A DNA stretch of 64,000 bases from Brachionus rotundiformis. Lineage: Eukaryota; Rotifera; Eurotatoria; Ploima; Brachionidae. Below, in pieces: positions 43,350-54,480 of the stretch. The position numbers and the translations under genes were made by a program. The notes beneath the pieces are model-generated. The model was not told where the DNA came from. It was given only the letters and a program-made list of their open reading frames with translations, and made no database searches. The first letter of the stretch is position 1. Each line of letters opens with the position of its first letter. The stretch lies in contig JAESIW010000138.1 of NCBI GenBank assembly GCA_016802295.1, positions 4,508,005 to 4,572,004 on the forward strand, given 5' to 3'.

Positions 43350-44530
43350 TAATTCTTTAAATTGTTTCTATACTAATGCCACTTCTCTTATCAACAAATG
43401 GAGCGATAACAACTCTCTCATACTCGTCCTCAACTCACCCCACATTATCCTTATCACCAAAACCTCATTCAACACGCTTAGCATCTGCAAACTGGTGGTT
43501 GTGTAGCAATTTACGTGCGCAGAGACTCAGAGAGCTTTGAAGTCAGTGATGAAACCTTGTTTAACACTAGGAGCGAGCAAGTGTGGTGCTACGTTAAAGT
43601 CAACGAGGAGACGATCCTGGTCGGATGTGTCTATAGGTCCCCACTAGCCGATGGTGGTATCAGTCATGAAAAAAGTTAGTCCAAAGGTTATGGGAGTCAC
43701 CTGTGCAAAGCCGACTCATCAAAGCATCTCTTGGTTTCCGATGACTTCGACTTTCATGAGATCAAATGGATTTAGGATGGTGGCTACTGCACAAACAAAG
43801 GTCGCCTTTCAAGCCTCGAATTTCTGAACGCGTTTAGTAAGAACTTCACACACAGCATGTCCTAGAATCAACATTTAAGAGCAATATCCTTGACCTAATC
43901 ATCACGGACGACCCTGGCCGAATTTTCAGCGTTAATTACGGCCCACCCCTTGGCGCCACAAACAAAGACTGCCTACACGCCACTCTTTCCTGGAACTTCA
44001 GCCTGCGTTCGCAGCTCCGCAAGCCTTTGGTAACTACACCGCGCTTGGTCTATCAACGTGGTAACTATGAGCTCTTAAACAAGCACGTCCTCGACTGTGC
44101 CAAGCGACTGGACAGCGACGCCAGCGTAGCCTTCAATCAAATCGTAGCGACGTACAGTTCTGCCTCCGCTCTGGCTATACCAACCTGTGTGCCCCGGGCA
44201 AAGAATCGTTCTAATCCAAAGTGGTTCAACGTCAATATCAAGCAGTTCACCAATAGAAAATACTCCACTGCCGAATTAGGTCAGCACCGCACAACTCTAA
44301 GCTAAAAGCACTCTTTGTCACCGTGTGCAGACAAGTCAAGACAGCAGTGCGTGACGCAATCTATAAGTACGAAGCATCAGTTGTCAGGGCCTGTAAGAGC
44401 ACACTGCATTCTGTGGCCAAAATGAAGGCAATGAAGTATGCCACAGCACATACGCAATTAGAAATGCAAGAGTTTCGGGCTGAGTACCCGAAACCGAACT
44501 CGTGGAAACGAGATTGCGTTACCTTCAAAG
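43350..44530 (+). mobile_element. Decayed non-LTR retrotransposon, endonuclease-linker region, copy B
   Basis: Same LINE as at 40690-41690, with a more complete endonuclease part: FYTNATSLINKWSD, LILVLNSPHIILITKTSF, then VAIYVRRDSESFEVSDE and GCVYRSPLADGG. The linker at 44027-44305 reads NYELLNKHVLDCAKRLDSDA and NRSNPKWFNVNIKQFTNRK. After ACCTTCAAAG at about 44529 it jumps to sequence that in copy A lies about 330 bp further on, so copy B carries that deletion. Frameshifts throughout. Confidence 0.72.
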
Positions 44531-44698
44531 ATAACTCTTCAAGACACGCTCTGCTTTATAAAAGAGCAATTATCGGGTTCAGGGCTAAACGTTAGGTTAG
44601 CCAAGAATAAGACTAATATTAGAGACGTCGATCTTTGTATCGAAAAGTTTTTAACATCCCTGAACCCAGATGAATATTTAAATTACCAGTCACTAAGT
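44530..44698 (+). pseudogene. Unidentified coding segment after LINE copy B, left part
   Basis: Encodes LQDTLCFIKEQLSGSGLN, then IRDVDLCIEKFLTSLNPDEY, and is interrupted at a TA by the Tigger-like insertion at 44700. The reading frame appears to resume at 45457. Confidence 0.4.
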
Positions 44699-44699
44699 A

Positions 44700-45454
44700 C
44701 AGTCAAGTTCGGTTATAGCGAAAACGCTTATAACGAAAAATCGGTTATAGCGAAAAAAAATTCAATAGATTGTAAAACAACAATCTTTATAATGTTATTT
44801 TTTACGGATATAACGAACTCGGTTATAACGAAGTCTTTTTTAAAAATTCTCAGTAGAATTTATTTTTTTATAACGAACTTGACAAAAAAGTATGAATTTT
44901 TTTTGAATCCTAATCTTTATCTGTCAATTAACCATAAGACGGTTAATTTTATCGGAGAAAATTCACACATTTATCTATAAAAATTAAAAGAAAATGATCC
45001 TCAATTAATAAAAAAAATGAATTCTACAAGTCAAGCAACGAAACGAAAAATTTTTACCTTGAGTCAAAAAGTTAAATGATGATAACGAAGAAACCGAAAT
45101 TGACTCAAACGAAAATAAAGAAGACGAACAAGATTTGTCAACTCAACAAGCTCTAAAAATGTTAAATCAAATACGAAAGCATCTTACTAAATCTGTGCAC
45201 AATTTTGAGCAATCCATCGATAATTTGGATTCACTCGAGAGCCAAATGTTAAGCTTAATGGTCAAACAAAAAACAATCAAAGATTATTTTAAAAACTAAT
45301 TTACTTCCAGTCTATTTTCTTTTTTTTATTTTTATTTTAATAAAAGTTTTAAAAAAAAATTAATCTTTTTTTATGTTTCGGATATAACCAAGTTCGTTTA
45401 TAACGAACCATTTTGAGAGTTCCAAAGTAAGTTCGTTATAACCGAACTCGACTG
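44700..45454 (+). mobile_element. Tigger/pogo-type transposon, internally deleted
   Basis: Terminal inverted repeats are CAGTCAAGTTCGGTTATAGC on the left and CAGTCGAGTTCGGTTATAAC read inward on the right, with TA on both flanks. Internally, ATG at 45018 begins an N-terminus like CENP-B/TIGD proteins (KRKIFTLSQKVK). It is followed within a few bases, in another frame, by an acidic stretch and a C-terminus ending KQKTIKDYFKN, as in TIGD4/TIGD6-type proteins. The DNA-binding remainder and the DDE domain are deleted. ATAACGAA motifs are repeated near both ends. Confidence 0.8.
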
Positions 45455-45456
45455 TA

Positions 45457-45812
45457 GTGCCATTAATGAGAAGGCAGAATTTAAAAGGCGTTTCCTGGCT
45501 TTCAATCTGGATTCCCTAGAGTATGCCAACTTATTTGGCAGACCTCATGCCAAATGGCAAAAAGAATTTAGAGCGAAGTTGATAGCGAGCAAAGTAATTA
45601 ACGACGTAAACTGGCCATTGAAGACTTTAGAAAACTACGAAAGCGAGGATGACCAACCAAATCAAAATTTCAATTTGAAGAGTCAACTTAAAGATCTGTT
45701 CCAAGATGAGCCAACTTCTTCAAAAAGTTTAATTGGTTATGAAACGGGTCAAATCCCGGAAAATCAAATGGCGTTGCCAGAGTATACTGGTGAAGATCTT
45801 CATTTTGAATAG
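45457..45812 (+). pseudogene. Unidentified coding segment, right part, ends at a stop
   Basis: An open frame runs from the Tigger insertion site to a stop at 45810-45812: FKRRFLAFNLDSLEYANLFG, RPHAKWQKEFRAKLIASKVI, then an acidic, Gln/Asn-rich end (ENYESEDDQPNQ, LPEYTGEDLHFE). Composition is protein-like, and the frame continues that at 44530-44698. Family unknown. Confidence 0.4.
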
Positions 45813-46385
45813 CTTTTTTGTTTGAATGTAATCAAATGTAATTAACTCTAGAAGAAAAAAGATTGGATTTTGGCTTTACTCTTAGAGTCGTAAACACGAG
45901 ATTACAGTATTAGGAAGAATTTATTTCTAACAAATATTAAAAGTCTTTATTAAAATATTTTGATTTTTATAGAAAAATATTAAGTATTTGTAATTAATTT
46001 TCAAAATCAACTAATTCTCATATTTTTTGTGTATGAATTAAATAAAAACTTAAAAATCTCTGATTGTTATTATTCTCATCATGAGATATACCTAAACAAT
46101 ATTCTAGAATTTAATCGAATCCTTCAAATAAAATTCTGACATAATGCCTCATCAAATTTTTGTAATATTCAAGTCTTATATTTCTATTTTCAGCTAATTG
46201 CATATCTTTAATTAATAAATTTTTTTTATTTGAAGAATATTTTTTTTCTTGTTAACGATGTTATGTTTAATTTTAAATTAATATTTTGAAATTAATGACT
46301 CATCATTAAAAGCTCGTTCGTAATTGATTTTTTTATTTTTATAAAAACCTAAACTATATTTTTATCACGGTTTTAAATTCACTAA
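45813..46385. other. Intergenic DNA, no gene seen
   Basis: 3' flank of the condensation-like gene on the minus strand. No features recognised. Confidence 0.5.
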
Positions 46386-47786
46386 TTAATTTAATGATGT
46401 TGTTTCGTCAATTACTTGCAAAAGCAATTGTTTGTATCGTTTAAAAAACTTATTTCCAATCAAAGATTTGTTTGCACCCAAGTCTACCATTATTTTGCCT
46501 TTCCAGTAAATTAAGTGAATTATTAATCCGCAAGATATGCTCGGATTTGAATTGACAGGATCTGTGCAATAAATTTCACTAATTTCAAAATTTCCTTCTT
46601 CTTCTTTTACGTATTTATCAACATATGGTCCAAGATTGCTCAGTGCCAAGTCACTCATTACTTGTGAACTCAACGAGTCAAGTACCTGACTCAAATTTTC
46701 CGATCTGTAAAATACTCTATTATACTCTTCTAAATCATTATTGTGGCTTAATGAGAACAATGTTCCGGTTTCACTGCTGGTATTTTCCAAAATTAAACTA
46801 TGCATGTATTGAGCATCCTCCCAAAAGTTAGAAAAATTGCCAAATTTGTCTTTCTCAGTTGAAAACATAACCATAGTTGTATGTAGCCTACATTGATTAA
46901 ATTCCATTTCAGGCTGGTATCTGAATCTTAAGCATACAGGTAATTCACAAGTTATCCGGCTTGGAAAAACAATATTGTTTTCGTCATAAAGTTTTTTCAA
47001 TGCGTAAAAGCTAGCTGTATAAAAATATGAGGTCAATCTTATTTGGTTTTTTTTTGAAAAAACCATTATTTCATTAGATTTATCAGAGTCAATGAAGAAC
47101 ATGTCTACTTGGAAACCAGTCTCTCCAGTTCTCAATTCAGGTGACAGGTTAAACTTGGCGATGTCTCTTTCAGCCATCTTTTTTACCATTTCTGAATGAT
47201 GCTCTTTCCACAAGCCTCTTTTTTCGCACATTATATTCATATTTTCGCTTATTTGAATAGTTGGTTTCTCAATTTCTGTTCCATTTATTAACATGTTTAA
47301 GATACCTACTGTTTCAACAAGTATCGAACTGCTAAACATTCCATCAGCAATTGCCAAAAACACAATGTTAAGTATATAGCTATACTTTTCATCAGTTTTA
47401 TATTCTATGACCTGAGCTCTCCAGAGCAAGTCCTTGTCACTGTGGGAAAATAGAATCGAATTAAAATTAGCAGTTTCAGACATTAATTTTTCTCTTGAAA
47501 CTTCTTCACTGGTCAAGTCTGACCAACTGAAATTTATTTTTGATGACACGTCTTGAACATGACGTACAAAATACATGTCTTCTCCGCAAACTTTGATGTA
47601 AGCCTGCAATATTTCATGACGATTTTGTAAAATCTTTAAGGCCGAAAGAAACAATTTTTGACTTAATCTTAAATTGGTGATTTTATCGGCAAAAAAGCAA
47701 GTTCCCATGACCAAATAGTCGCCACATTTAGTGGCGTTGACTACCATTTTTTCGAAAGAATTAAGGATATAAGCTTTATTTTCCAT
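46386..47786 (-). CDS. Condensation/acyltransferase-fold protein lacking the HHxxxDG histidines
   Basis: An intronless 466-residue protein with the layout of the CoA-dependent acyltransferase/NRPS condensation fold (alcohol acetyltransferase, Pap and condensation-domain relatives). An N-terminal half has RHEILQAYIKV (about residues 56-66), like the substrate-entry RHxxLR segment. The central catalytic loop reads FLAIADGMF (143-151), where active members have HHxxxDG: the Asp-Gly is kept and both His are replaced (Phe, Leu). The C-terminal half has LALSNLGPYVDKY, the SNLG segment common in this fold, and GGL/ISCGLIIHLIYWKGKIM strands near the end. No carrier or adenylation domain adjoins. It is either a pseudo-enzyme or uses other residues. 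Substrate unknown. Confidence 0.65.
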   Translation of the reverse strand: MENKAYILNSFEKMVVNATKCGDYLVMGTCFFADKITNLRLSQKLFLSALKILQNRHEILQAYIKVCGEDMYFVRHVQDVSSKINFSWSDLTSEEVSREKLMSETANFNSILFSHSDKDLLWRAQVIEYKTDEKYSYILNIVFLAIADGMFSSSILVETVGILNMLINGTEIEKPTIQISENMNIMCEKRGLWKEHHSEMVKKMAERDIAKFNLSPELRTGETGFQVDMFFIDSDKSNEIMVFSKKNQIRLTSYFYTASFYALKKLYDENNIVFPSRITCELPVCLRFRYQPEMEFNQCRLHTTMVMFSTEKDKFGNFSNFWEDAQYMHSLILENTSSETGTLFSLSHNNDLEEYNRVFYRSENLSQVLDSLSSQVMSDLALSNLGPYVDKYVKEEEGNFEISEIYCTDPVNSNPSISCGLIIHLIYWKGKIMVDLGANKSLIGNKFFKRYKQLLLQVIDETTSLN

Positions 47787-47889
47787 TTTTTAGTAAAATT
47801 AAAGACGAAAATAATTTATTCTAAATTTAGTCTAATTTATTACAGAACCAAGTAGATAAATATATTACTGTTTTTACAACACAAAAAAT

Positions 47890-48120
47890 TATATAATAAA
47901 AGAATAAAAAAAAATAATAATAATAATAAGCTACCTCAAGCAAGCTTGCGGAGACGACTTACTAAGGAAGCCGTCTATGGTAGCTGCTTTACGGTGACCA
48001 CAGGTTGGCGTGTGGCTGTCTTTGACACTTGTAGGGGAGATGGCGCCACTGTTCCGGTGGTCGTTTTGAATAAAGGCCTAGTACATTGGGGATACAGGAC
48101 TCAGTATGTGTACTAGAATA
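47890..48120 (-). repeat. Probable retroelement 3' end with (ATT)n tail
   Basis: A GC-richer block (47930-48110) in AT-rich DNA, non-coding, ends in (AAT)n at 47910-47929, i.e. (ATT)n on the minus strand. That is the layout of a LINE or SINE 3' end. No coding part attached. Confidence 0.4.
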
Positions 48121-48596
48121 AATGAAAAATTTTCAAAACAAAGCAATAGTAAAATTATTTAAATTTTTTATCATTTTTTTTAATTATTGTAAAAATCAAT
48201 CCTAATTTTATTTTCAAAATAAAATATTGTATTTCTATTCAAGAAAACTAGAATCTAAAATTCAATTTATAGACCATATATTTTTTAAAATCGATGTTGG
48301 AATATCTAAAATAAAATATTTTAGGCTATTAATATTTTAAATAAAAAAAGTAGATTTGGTACCTCTGTCATATAAGTTATAAAGTAAATCATTTGGACCC
48401 ATTCTTCGTCAAAATCTATCAAAAAAATTCGTGTACATTAGGAAATAATGAACATAGTCTTAAAAAAATAATTTAAATTTTTGAAGTATGTAAATATTTA
48501 GGTGATAAATAAATCGAATTACAAGATTTTAAGCTTAAAATTTTAAAAATAAATATTTATTAATATTTAGATCTTTCAGTTTCAATTAGAATATAA
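48121..48596. other. Intergenic DNA, no gene seen
   Basis: AT-rich spacer, 3' flank of the zincin-like gene. Confidence 0.5.
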
Positions 48597-49682
48597 TTAG
48601 AAATGAAAAAAATGTCTTCTCAAATTAAAACTTAATGCCATTTTTGGTAATCTTTCAAAAGGAACTGTTAATAGACGTCCTTTTTCAATGTCGATTTCTA
48701 CGAATTCATTTTTTAACAACTTGTCTAAATATTGTTTACAGTATTCAGGATCTAAATAGGATGCCGAAGCTGGCCAATTGATAACATGTTTAAAAAATCT
48801 TTTTTCAACTTCATACCCACATTCATCTACATTTTTCTTTATTTCATCATCTTTTATATCAGTCAAAAATGGACTTGATATATTTAGGTCATTGAGCTTA
48901 AATCTTAAAACAATGTGCGATAGCTCATGTATAACAAGGCTGACAAAATTTAATTTCAAAGTGATTTCTTTTATCTCTTGATCTATGTTGAGTTGATAAA
49001 AATAAACTAATGGCTTTATGTTTACATAAACTGTGTTTTTACCAGAAAATCCATCAAGATCAACAATTCTACTTTTAAAAAACACTAATCGCATTTTATT
49101 ATAATCTAAATTTGCCTGTTTAGATAGTATCTCATTTACTGAATTATCAATTATTTTTGTGATGTTTGAACACTTTAAAATTTTCTCAAATATGTTTTCC
49201 AGGTCCTTAAGAAAACTAATTTCTTCATGTTCGACGTTAGTTTCAATTGAATTAAAATTAAGAAAGATGTTATTGAATTCATTCATTGCTGAGGTCAGAT
49301 CAAGAGAGGAAAAATCTGACTTGCTAGCATGAAGCAAATACAAGCACTGGGCGAGCTTAGACTCCGAATAAGACATATCTAGCATAAAATCATATAAATT
49401 TTTTAAAAATGATACATTAAAATTCGGTTTTTGAATCAAAATTGGATGTAAACACAAATTTCTTATAATCGATTCTTTTGAGCTATTGAAAATATCAACA
49501 TCGTTCATTTGATACGTTGTTGAACATTTATCTTTTTTAGGGAATATAAAATTTAAATCATGCCGCAGACTGTCAAAAGAGAATATTTTTGAATTGTCGT
49601 AAGCTTCTTCAAAAACTCTTCTAAATCTTTCCACAGCCATTTTGAATTTAAGAATTAATCTATTTATTGTATAAGAAATCAA
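48597..49682 (-). CDS. Zincin-like protein with HELSH motif, uncharacterised
   Basis: An intronless frame of 361 codons. The only functional signature is VIHELSHIVLRF (residues 250-261), an HExxH zinc-binding motif in a hydrophobic helix. About 35 residues later comes DECGYEVEKRF (286-296), which could supply a third Glu ligand as in gluzincin (clan MA) peptidases. The rest is helical and charged with no signal peptide, so a cytosolic or nuclear location is likely. The better start may be the ATG at 49640 (residue 15, AAAATGGCTG context, MAVERFRRVFEEAYDN); the upstream 14 residues look like leader. Partial decayed copies of the gene lie at 49932 and 50505. No named family was recognised; protease activity is inferred only from the motif. 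Confidence 0.65.
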   Translation of the reverse strand: MISYTINRLILKFKMAVERFRRVFEEAYDNSKIFSFDSLRHDLNFIFPKKDKCSTTYQMNDVDIFNSSKESIIRNLCLHPILIQKPNFNVSFLKNLYDFMLDMSYSESKLAQCLYLLHASKSDFSSLDLTSAMNEFNNIFLNFNSIETNVEHEEISFLKDLENIFEKILKCSNITKIIDNSVNEILSKQANLDYNKMRLVFFKSRIVDLDGFSGKNTVYVNIKPLVYFYQLNIDQEIKEITLKLNFVSLVIHELSHIVLRFKLNDLNISSPFLTDIKDDEIKKNVDECGYEVEKRFFKHVINWPASASYLDPEYCKQYLDKLLKNEFVEIDIEKGRLLTVPFERLPKMALSFNLRRHFFHF

Positions 49683-50504
49683 ATTAAAATAAAATACAGA
49701 TCTTAAAAAAATAAAATTTATTTTAAATATTTAAACTAAAAATTTAATGGGTAAAAAATTTAATAATAATAATTTAAATTACTAATTCATTAGTTTTCAG
49801 ATTAGTTCAATGAAATTAACTAAATGTTAAAACAAAATATTTAGATTTAATTTTTCAACCAGGTTAAAAAATTTTTAAGCTTTAAAATCCAAATTAATCT
49901 TAAGTTTCTTGCTAACAGATTTAATTATGCCATGCTGAAGCTGGCCAACTAATCAAAAGTCTCAAATTATAGCTTGAAATATGCGCAAATATTTTTAACT
50001 TGGTCTCCCACATTTATTTCTACAGTGAAATATTCTAAATTAAGATATCTCGCTATTAAGATATGAGCCTTTTTTAAGCTTAAAAGACAAAGCTTACAAT
50101 TCTCAAAATTTAGCTTGAAATCTATTTTTAATTTAGCTTTGAAAGATAAACGACTTAATAAGCTGCTAAAATTTAAAAAGTTTCATCAATTCAAAAAGAG
50201 ATATGAAGTTAAATTAATAATAATCTTAGTTTAATATTAAAGTTTTTATTAATGGTTTTTTGCTTTATAGGCAGAATAGTTATAATAATTGTAAATTTTG
50301 ACTTGGCTTTGGAAATGAATCCTCTCCTTTACGAGACAGAAATTTCAATTATGAGCCTCGACTTAAGAAAAAACTATAATTAATAAATAATAATTTACAT
50401 CTTTTTCGAAATGGCAGCTAGAACTTTTTTAACAATGTTTAAACTTTATAAAAGCGGAAGAAAAAAAGCATTTTTTTTCGTTTAAACATTTAATTTGCGC
50501 AATC
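49683..50504. other. AT-rich DNA with a fragment of the zincin-like gene
   Basis: At 49932-49954 (minus strand) the words for SWPASA match the NWPASAS-coding part of the 48597-49682 gene, followed by stops. Otherwise nothing recognised. Confidence 0.45.
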
Positions 50505-50656
50505 GGTTTTATTTCACCAAAAGGCTCAAGTATGCATCGAATTATTCCCAGAGTTTGAGTAAGGCTGTTGAAATTTCAAAAGAGTCTATTATAAAAAATT
50601 TATGTTTAAATCCAACTTTGGAAAAAATTCCTGCATTCGAGACTAGTGTGTTGTAA
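50505..50656 (+). pseudogene. Decayed partial copy of the zincin-like gene, opposite strand
   Basis: The plus strand reads FTKRLKYASNYSQSL, then ISKESIIKNLCLNP and a stop at 50654-50656. This parallels NSSKESIIRNLCLHPIL near residues 66-83 of the HELSH protein. The HELSH region is absent. Confidence 0.6.
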
Positions 50657-51779
50657 GGTTTGGACTCTCTGTGTCGGGCCCAAGGCCCTCCTTCATATTT
50701 ATTACTTGTCTTATAAATTAAACTATAAAAATCTATTTTTAAAAATTTAATTATTCTTTCCTAATTTTGTAATTTGAAGAGAACAGTTAATGGTTAACAT
50801 ATGATAAGTATTTATATATTTTCTTTCTTATTAGAATTAATTTTATACTGCATAAAAGAGATTTTTCTTATAATCTATTAAAAATAATTAATGTTCTGCT
50901 AATAAATAGTATCAACATGCAGATCCCATTTAGACAGATCGACTGATACCCATTTTATCTAAATCCGGATACAGTTGGTGTAAAAAAAGACTCTCCGAAG
51001 TAGCTGTTCCTCGAAAAATGAACTTTGGCAACTTACATACTCTACCATTCAAGTCCGATCTTCATACGATCTATAAAATGATACCCATATTGCCATATAT
51101 TGGGAAATTTTTTTTTCAAAGTGGGTATTTTGGAACTTTTTGGCTCTTTTTTTATCAAATTACCTCAAGATATGGTCAAAAAATACTGCCATGTTTAGTT
51201 TGACATCGAGACCTATCTATTGATATAATGATAAGATAAAATCAGATTAATTTACTTTAAATTAATTTAAAATTCTTCTAATTATTCATACTGATGTCAT
51301 TTTAAAATTTAAAAAAAAAATAAAATGTTTAAATATTTCCTTTGATTTCTTTATCAATTTTATTAAATAATTAAAAGTCTGAACAACACACTGTAAAAAG
51401 TGTGTAAAAAATTTTTTCAGGATTTGGTTAGAATTACTAAAAAAGGTGTGTATATCAGTGTTAAAGGTGTTTCTAAGTAAGGTCTATTTTTTGGATTTTA
51501 AGGATGTGCTGAAACGATTTTTGCTTGGGCTGATTAGGTAGACTCATTTTAAGTCATGTTTAAAATTAAAGGAAATTAATGCGCATTGTATGTTGATTAT
51601 TTTGACAGGCTATCGCGTCACTTTGATTTTGTTTGAATAGTCTTAATTTTTTAATTGAGTTTTAACGTGACCAATATGTGCAAAGATTTTCATTAAGCTT
51701 AATTTCAAAGCAGGAAGACTTAAGTAATCCCGCTATAGTAGACTGTTCATTGTTTTTTTTTAGCTGAGAGCGAATGCGA
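50657..51779. other. Intergenic DNA, no gene seen
   Basis: Contains a small palindrome (ACACACTGTAAAAAGTGTGT) near 51388 and low-complexity frames only. Confidence 0.45.
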
Positions 51780-52830
51780 TGCTTACTCCTCCACTTGTCC
51801 TTCGTTATTAACTGAATTCATAAGTTCCGCATCATAATACCAATTGACATGATTATATTTGTTTTGAATTTTAAAGAATTGAATCAGACCTTCACGCCTT
51901 CGCCTTTCTTTAAGAGTTTTCAATTCTAAATTAGCTAACTTTGCCTCATTATTCAAACTTCTTATCTGTGGAACAAGTTTCGTTGCTCATCTTTGTACTT
52001 GTTCAAATCGAAATATTTCCTTTTTTAGGTAAGGATTCCAAGCAGGCACACAGTATTCAAGATGGGGTCTAACATATGATTGTTAAGTGGCAAAAAAGAT
52101 TGAGCATTCCAATACTCAAATGTTTTCTAGAGCATACCAAGCATGTTATTTGCTTTAATAACACAGTTATCAATTTCATAATTCCATTTGAGTTTGTTAT
52201 TGGCCATTAGACCAAGATCGCACTCAGTAGTATCAGCTAATCCAACTCTGATATCATTTGCGTTTAGCATTAAGATTTCTTTCCTGGCAATCTTTGAGTT
52301 ACTTATATGCATTACTTAACATTTGGACTCATTAAACTTCATACTCCAGCGCTTCGACCACTCAACCATCTTGTCAATTTCATCTTGAATTAACATTTGA
52401 TCACCAGTATTTCTAATGACACTTATCAATTTGCTGTCATCCGCAAACAGCTTACAAAAGTGACTAACTATCTCTGGTAAATCATTTATGAAGATCAAAA
52501 AAAGCAAAGGACCAAGTACTGAACCTTGTGGAACCCCACTTAGCACATCAACCCAATCGGATTCATACTGATCTATCTTGAAGAAAATTTTCTAGCCACC
52601 CCAAAAGCTTACCCGTAAATCCATAACTCTTTAACTCGATCTTGAGTAACTTATGCGAGACGCGATCAAATGTCTTAGCCAAATTCAATGCCTCAGTGAT
52701 GATATCTAAAATTTCTAGAAAATATGTATTAAAACGATTTCTAAGAAGATCGAGAAACAGATGATAGATAGAACGTCCTTTATGTCGAAAAAGACACCTT
52801 TATCCACATAAAAAATTATTTTTATGAAAC
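51780..52830 (-). mobile_element. CR1-like LINE relic with reverse transcriptase
   Basis: On the minus strand, 52546-52316 encodes the RT core: GVPQGSVLGPLLFLIFINDL, then FCKLFADDSKLI with the catalytic F-A-D-D box. 52312-52127 continues with LGLMANNKLKWNYEIDN. Below that, broken frames give PYLKKEIFRFEQVQR and RRRREGLIQFFKIQ, the post-RT region. Upstream, 52700-52560 encodes pieces of the RT N-terminus (AKTFDRVSHKLL-like). Several stops and frameshifts make it inactive. No tail was identified. Confidence 0.85.
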
Positions 52831-54480
52831 TTTTTAAATTAGTTTTAATTCGCAACCAAAATTGTTTATTGTTTCTTTGTTTAAAGCCTTCTTAATTCGA
52901 TGGGTTCTTACTGGGTCATTTTTTCAACATTTGAGAATTAGATATTTTCTGTTACAATTTGTTGTCATTTTGTATTTTAAAAAACTCATGAAACAAAAGT
53001 ATAAATTATTAATTAATTTATTTAATAGCTTTAATTTTATATCCTACTGTTAAATGATACAAATTATCGCAAGCTTAATCGATTAACTTCTTTTTTTTAC
53101 TAATCAAAGATTGGCACAAATTATTTATAATTCTATTAATTTCTTCTCTTATTTTTTCATTTCAATATTCAAATTAAAATCATCTCAAAACGAATAAAAA
53201 GTTTGATTCTATGGAAAATATATCAAAAAGAAAAATTAGCGCTTCATTCAGTTGATATAAAGATGAGACACTTTATTTTTAGCTGTAAGAGTAAGACTGT
53301 TGTCTGTTATCTTTTTAAATTTTTTTATAAAGTAATATTAAACACCACCATTTTCGTATACATATCTTTTAACATGGCATGGCGAACGGGTTTTGATATT
53401 TCGTCCAGTAGAGCCATGTTTAATTTTTCAAAGTAATTTATATTATATATAGTATATTAATTAAAGATTCTAATAACAGTTTATTTAGTAATTCATTTAC
53501 CAAATTTCCATTAGATATCTTAGAATTTAGATTATGATTATGAATATTTTTGGGTTTTTCATCGCTTAAAAAACTATAAAACTCTATTTTTTAATTTAAA
53601 TGTTGGGTTTTACACTAGTGTCAAAAATCAATCAATATTTTTTTTAATTTATGTTAGATAGGTCTCAAGTACAACATATCTTGCTTACAGTGTAATGACT
53701 TAAAATAAGTGAATACCAAATAAATGAATCACATATTATTTGATATTAAAGTTCTTTCTTTTTTTTAGGGTCGAAATAAAATTCGACTTTAGTCGAACTT
53801 GGTTTTACATTTGTCGATTTTCAGTCGACTCACAACACTATTATTCTATAATGAAATTTATAATAAAAAAGATTTTTTTGAATTTATTTTTAAATATTTT
53901 TATTAAATATGATTCAAAATTCTAGCTTAAAATATCACTGAAATATTTATTTAAATTTGGAAATAAAAATCTATAGAATAGAAATAAAATTAATGAATTA
54001 TCAAATTCAGCTGGATCTTGGAAATGGATTAGTTAATTGAACAAATTTGACTTATCAATACCAATTTTATAAAATTAAATTTCAATTTCACCCATCAGCT
54101 AATAATTTAGTTTATGTACATTTTATAATTAAAAATTTTATAAAGTTTAAAATTTATTTTCAGAATTTTAATATTTCTTTTCCTTTTATAAATTTGAATC
54201 TTTATGTCTTAAAACATATTCAAATTTTTAAAATTCAATTAACAGAACTTCAATTATAAAATAAGTTTACTTTTGCTTTTAAAATTTAATTATTTGTATT
54301 TCAAAATTAATTTAGCTTGAACAATTGCTAAACTTGATGGATCCAAAGCCAATCAAGCATTGTTTTTTTTCAAAAAACTTTTTAAATTGATGATTCAATT
54401 TTTTATAAATAGTAATACATAATTTATCTTTAAAAATAATTAAAATTTTTTTAATATATTATAGTTTATGTAGAGTTTAT
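52831..54480. other. AT-rich intergenic DNA, no gene seen
   Basis: Several frames of 60-77 codons (52862, 53203, 53740, 54047) are Phe/Ile/Lys/Asn-rich with no recognisable similarity. A cluster of GTCGA words lies at 53770-53830. Confidence 0.5.

Noticed and set aside
53740..53925. GTCGA-rich patch as a possible MITE
   Set aside because: Several GTCGA words but no matching inverted end or target duplication found.
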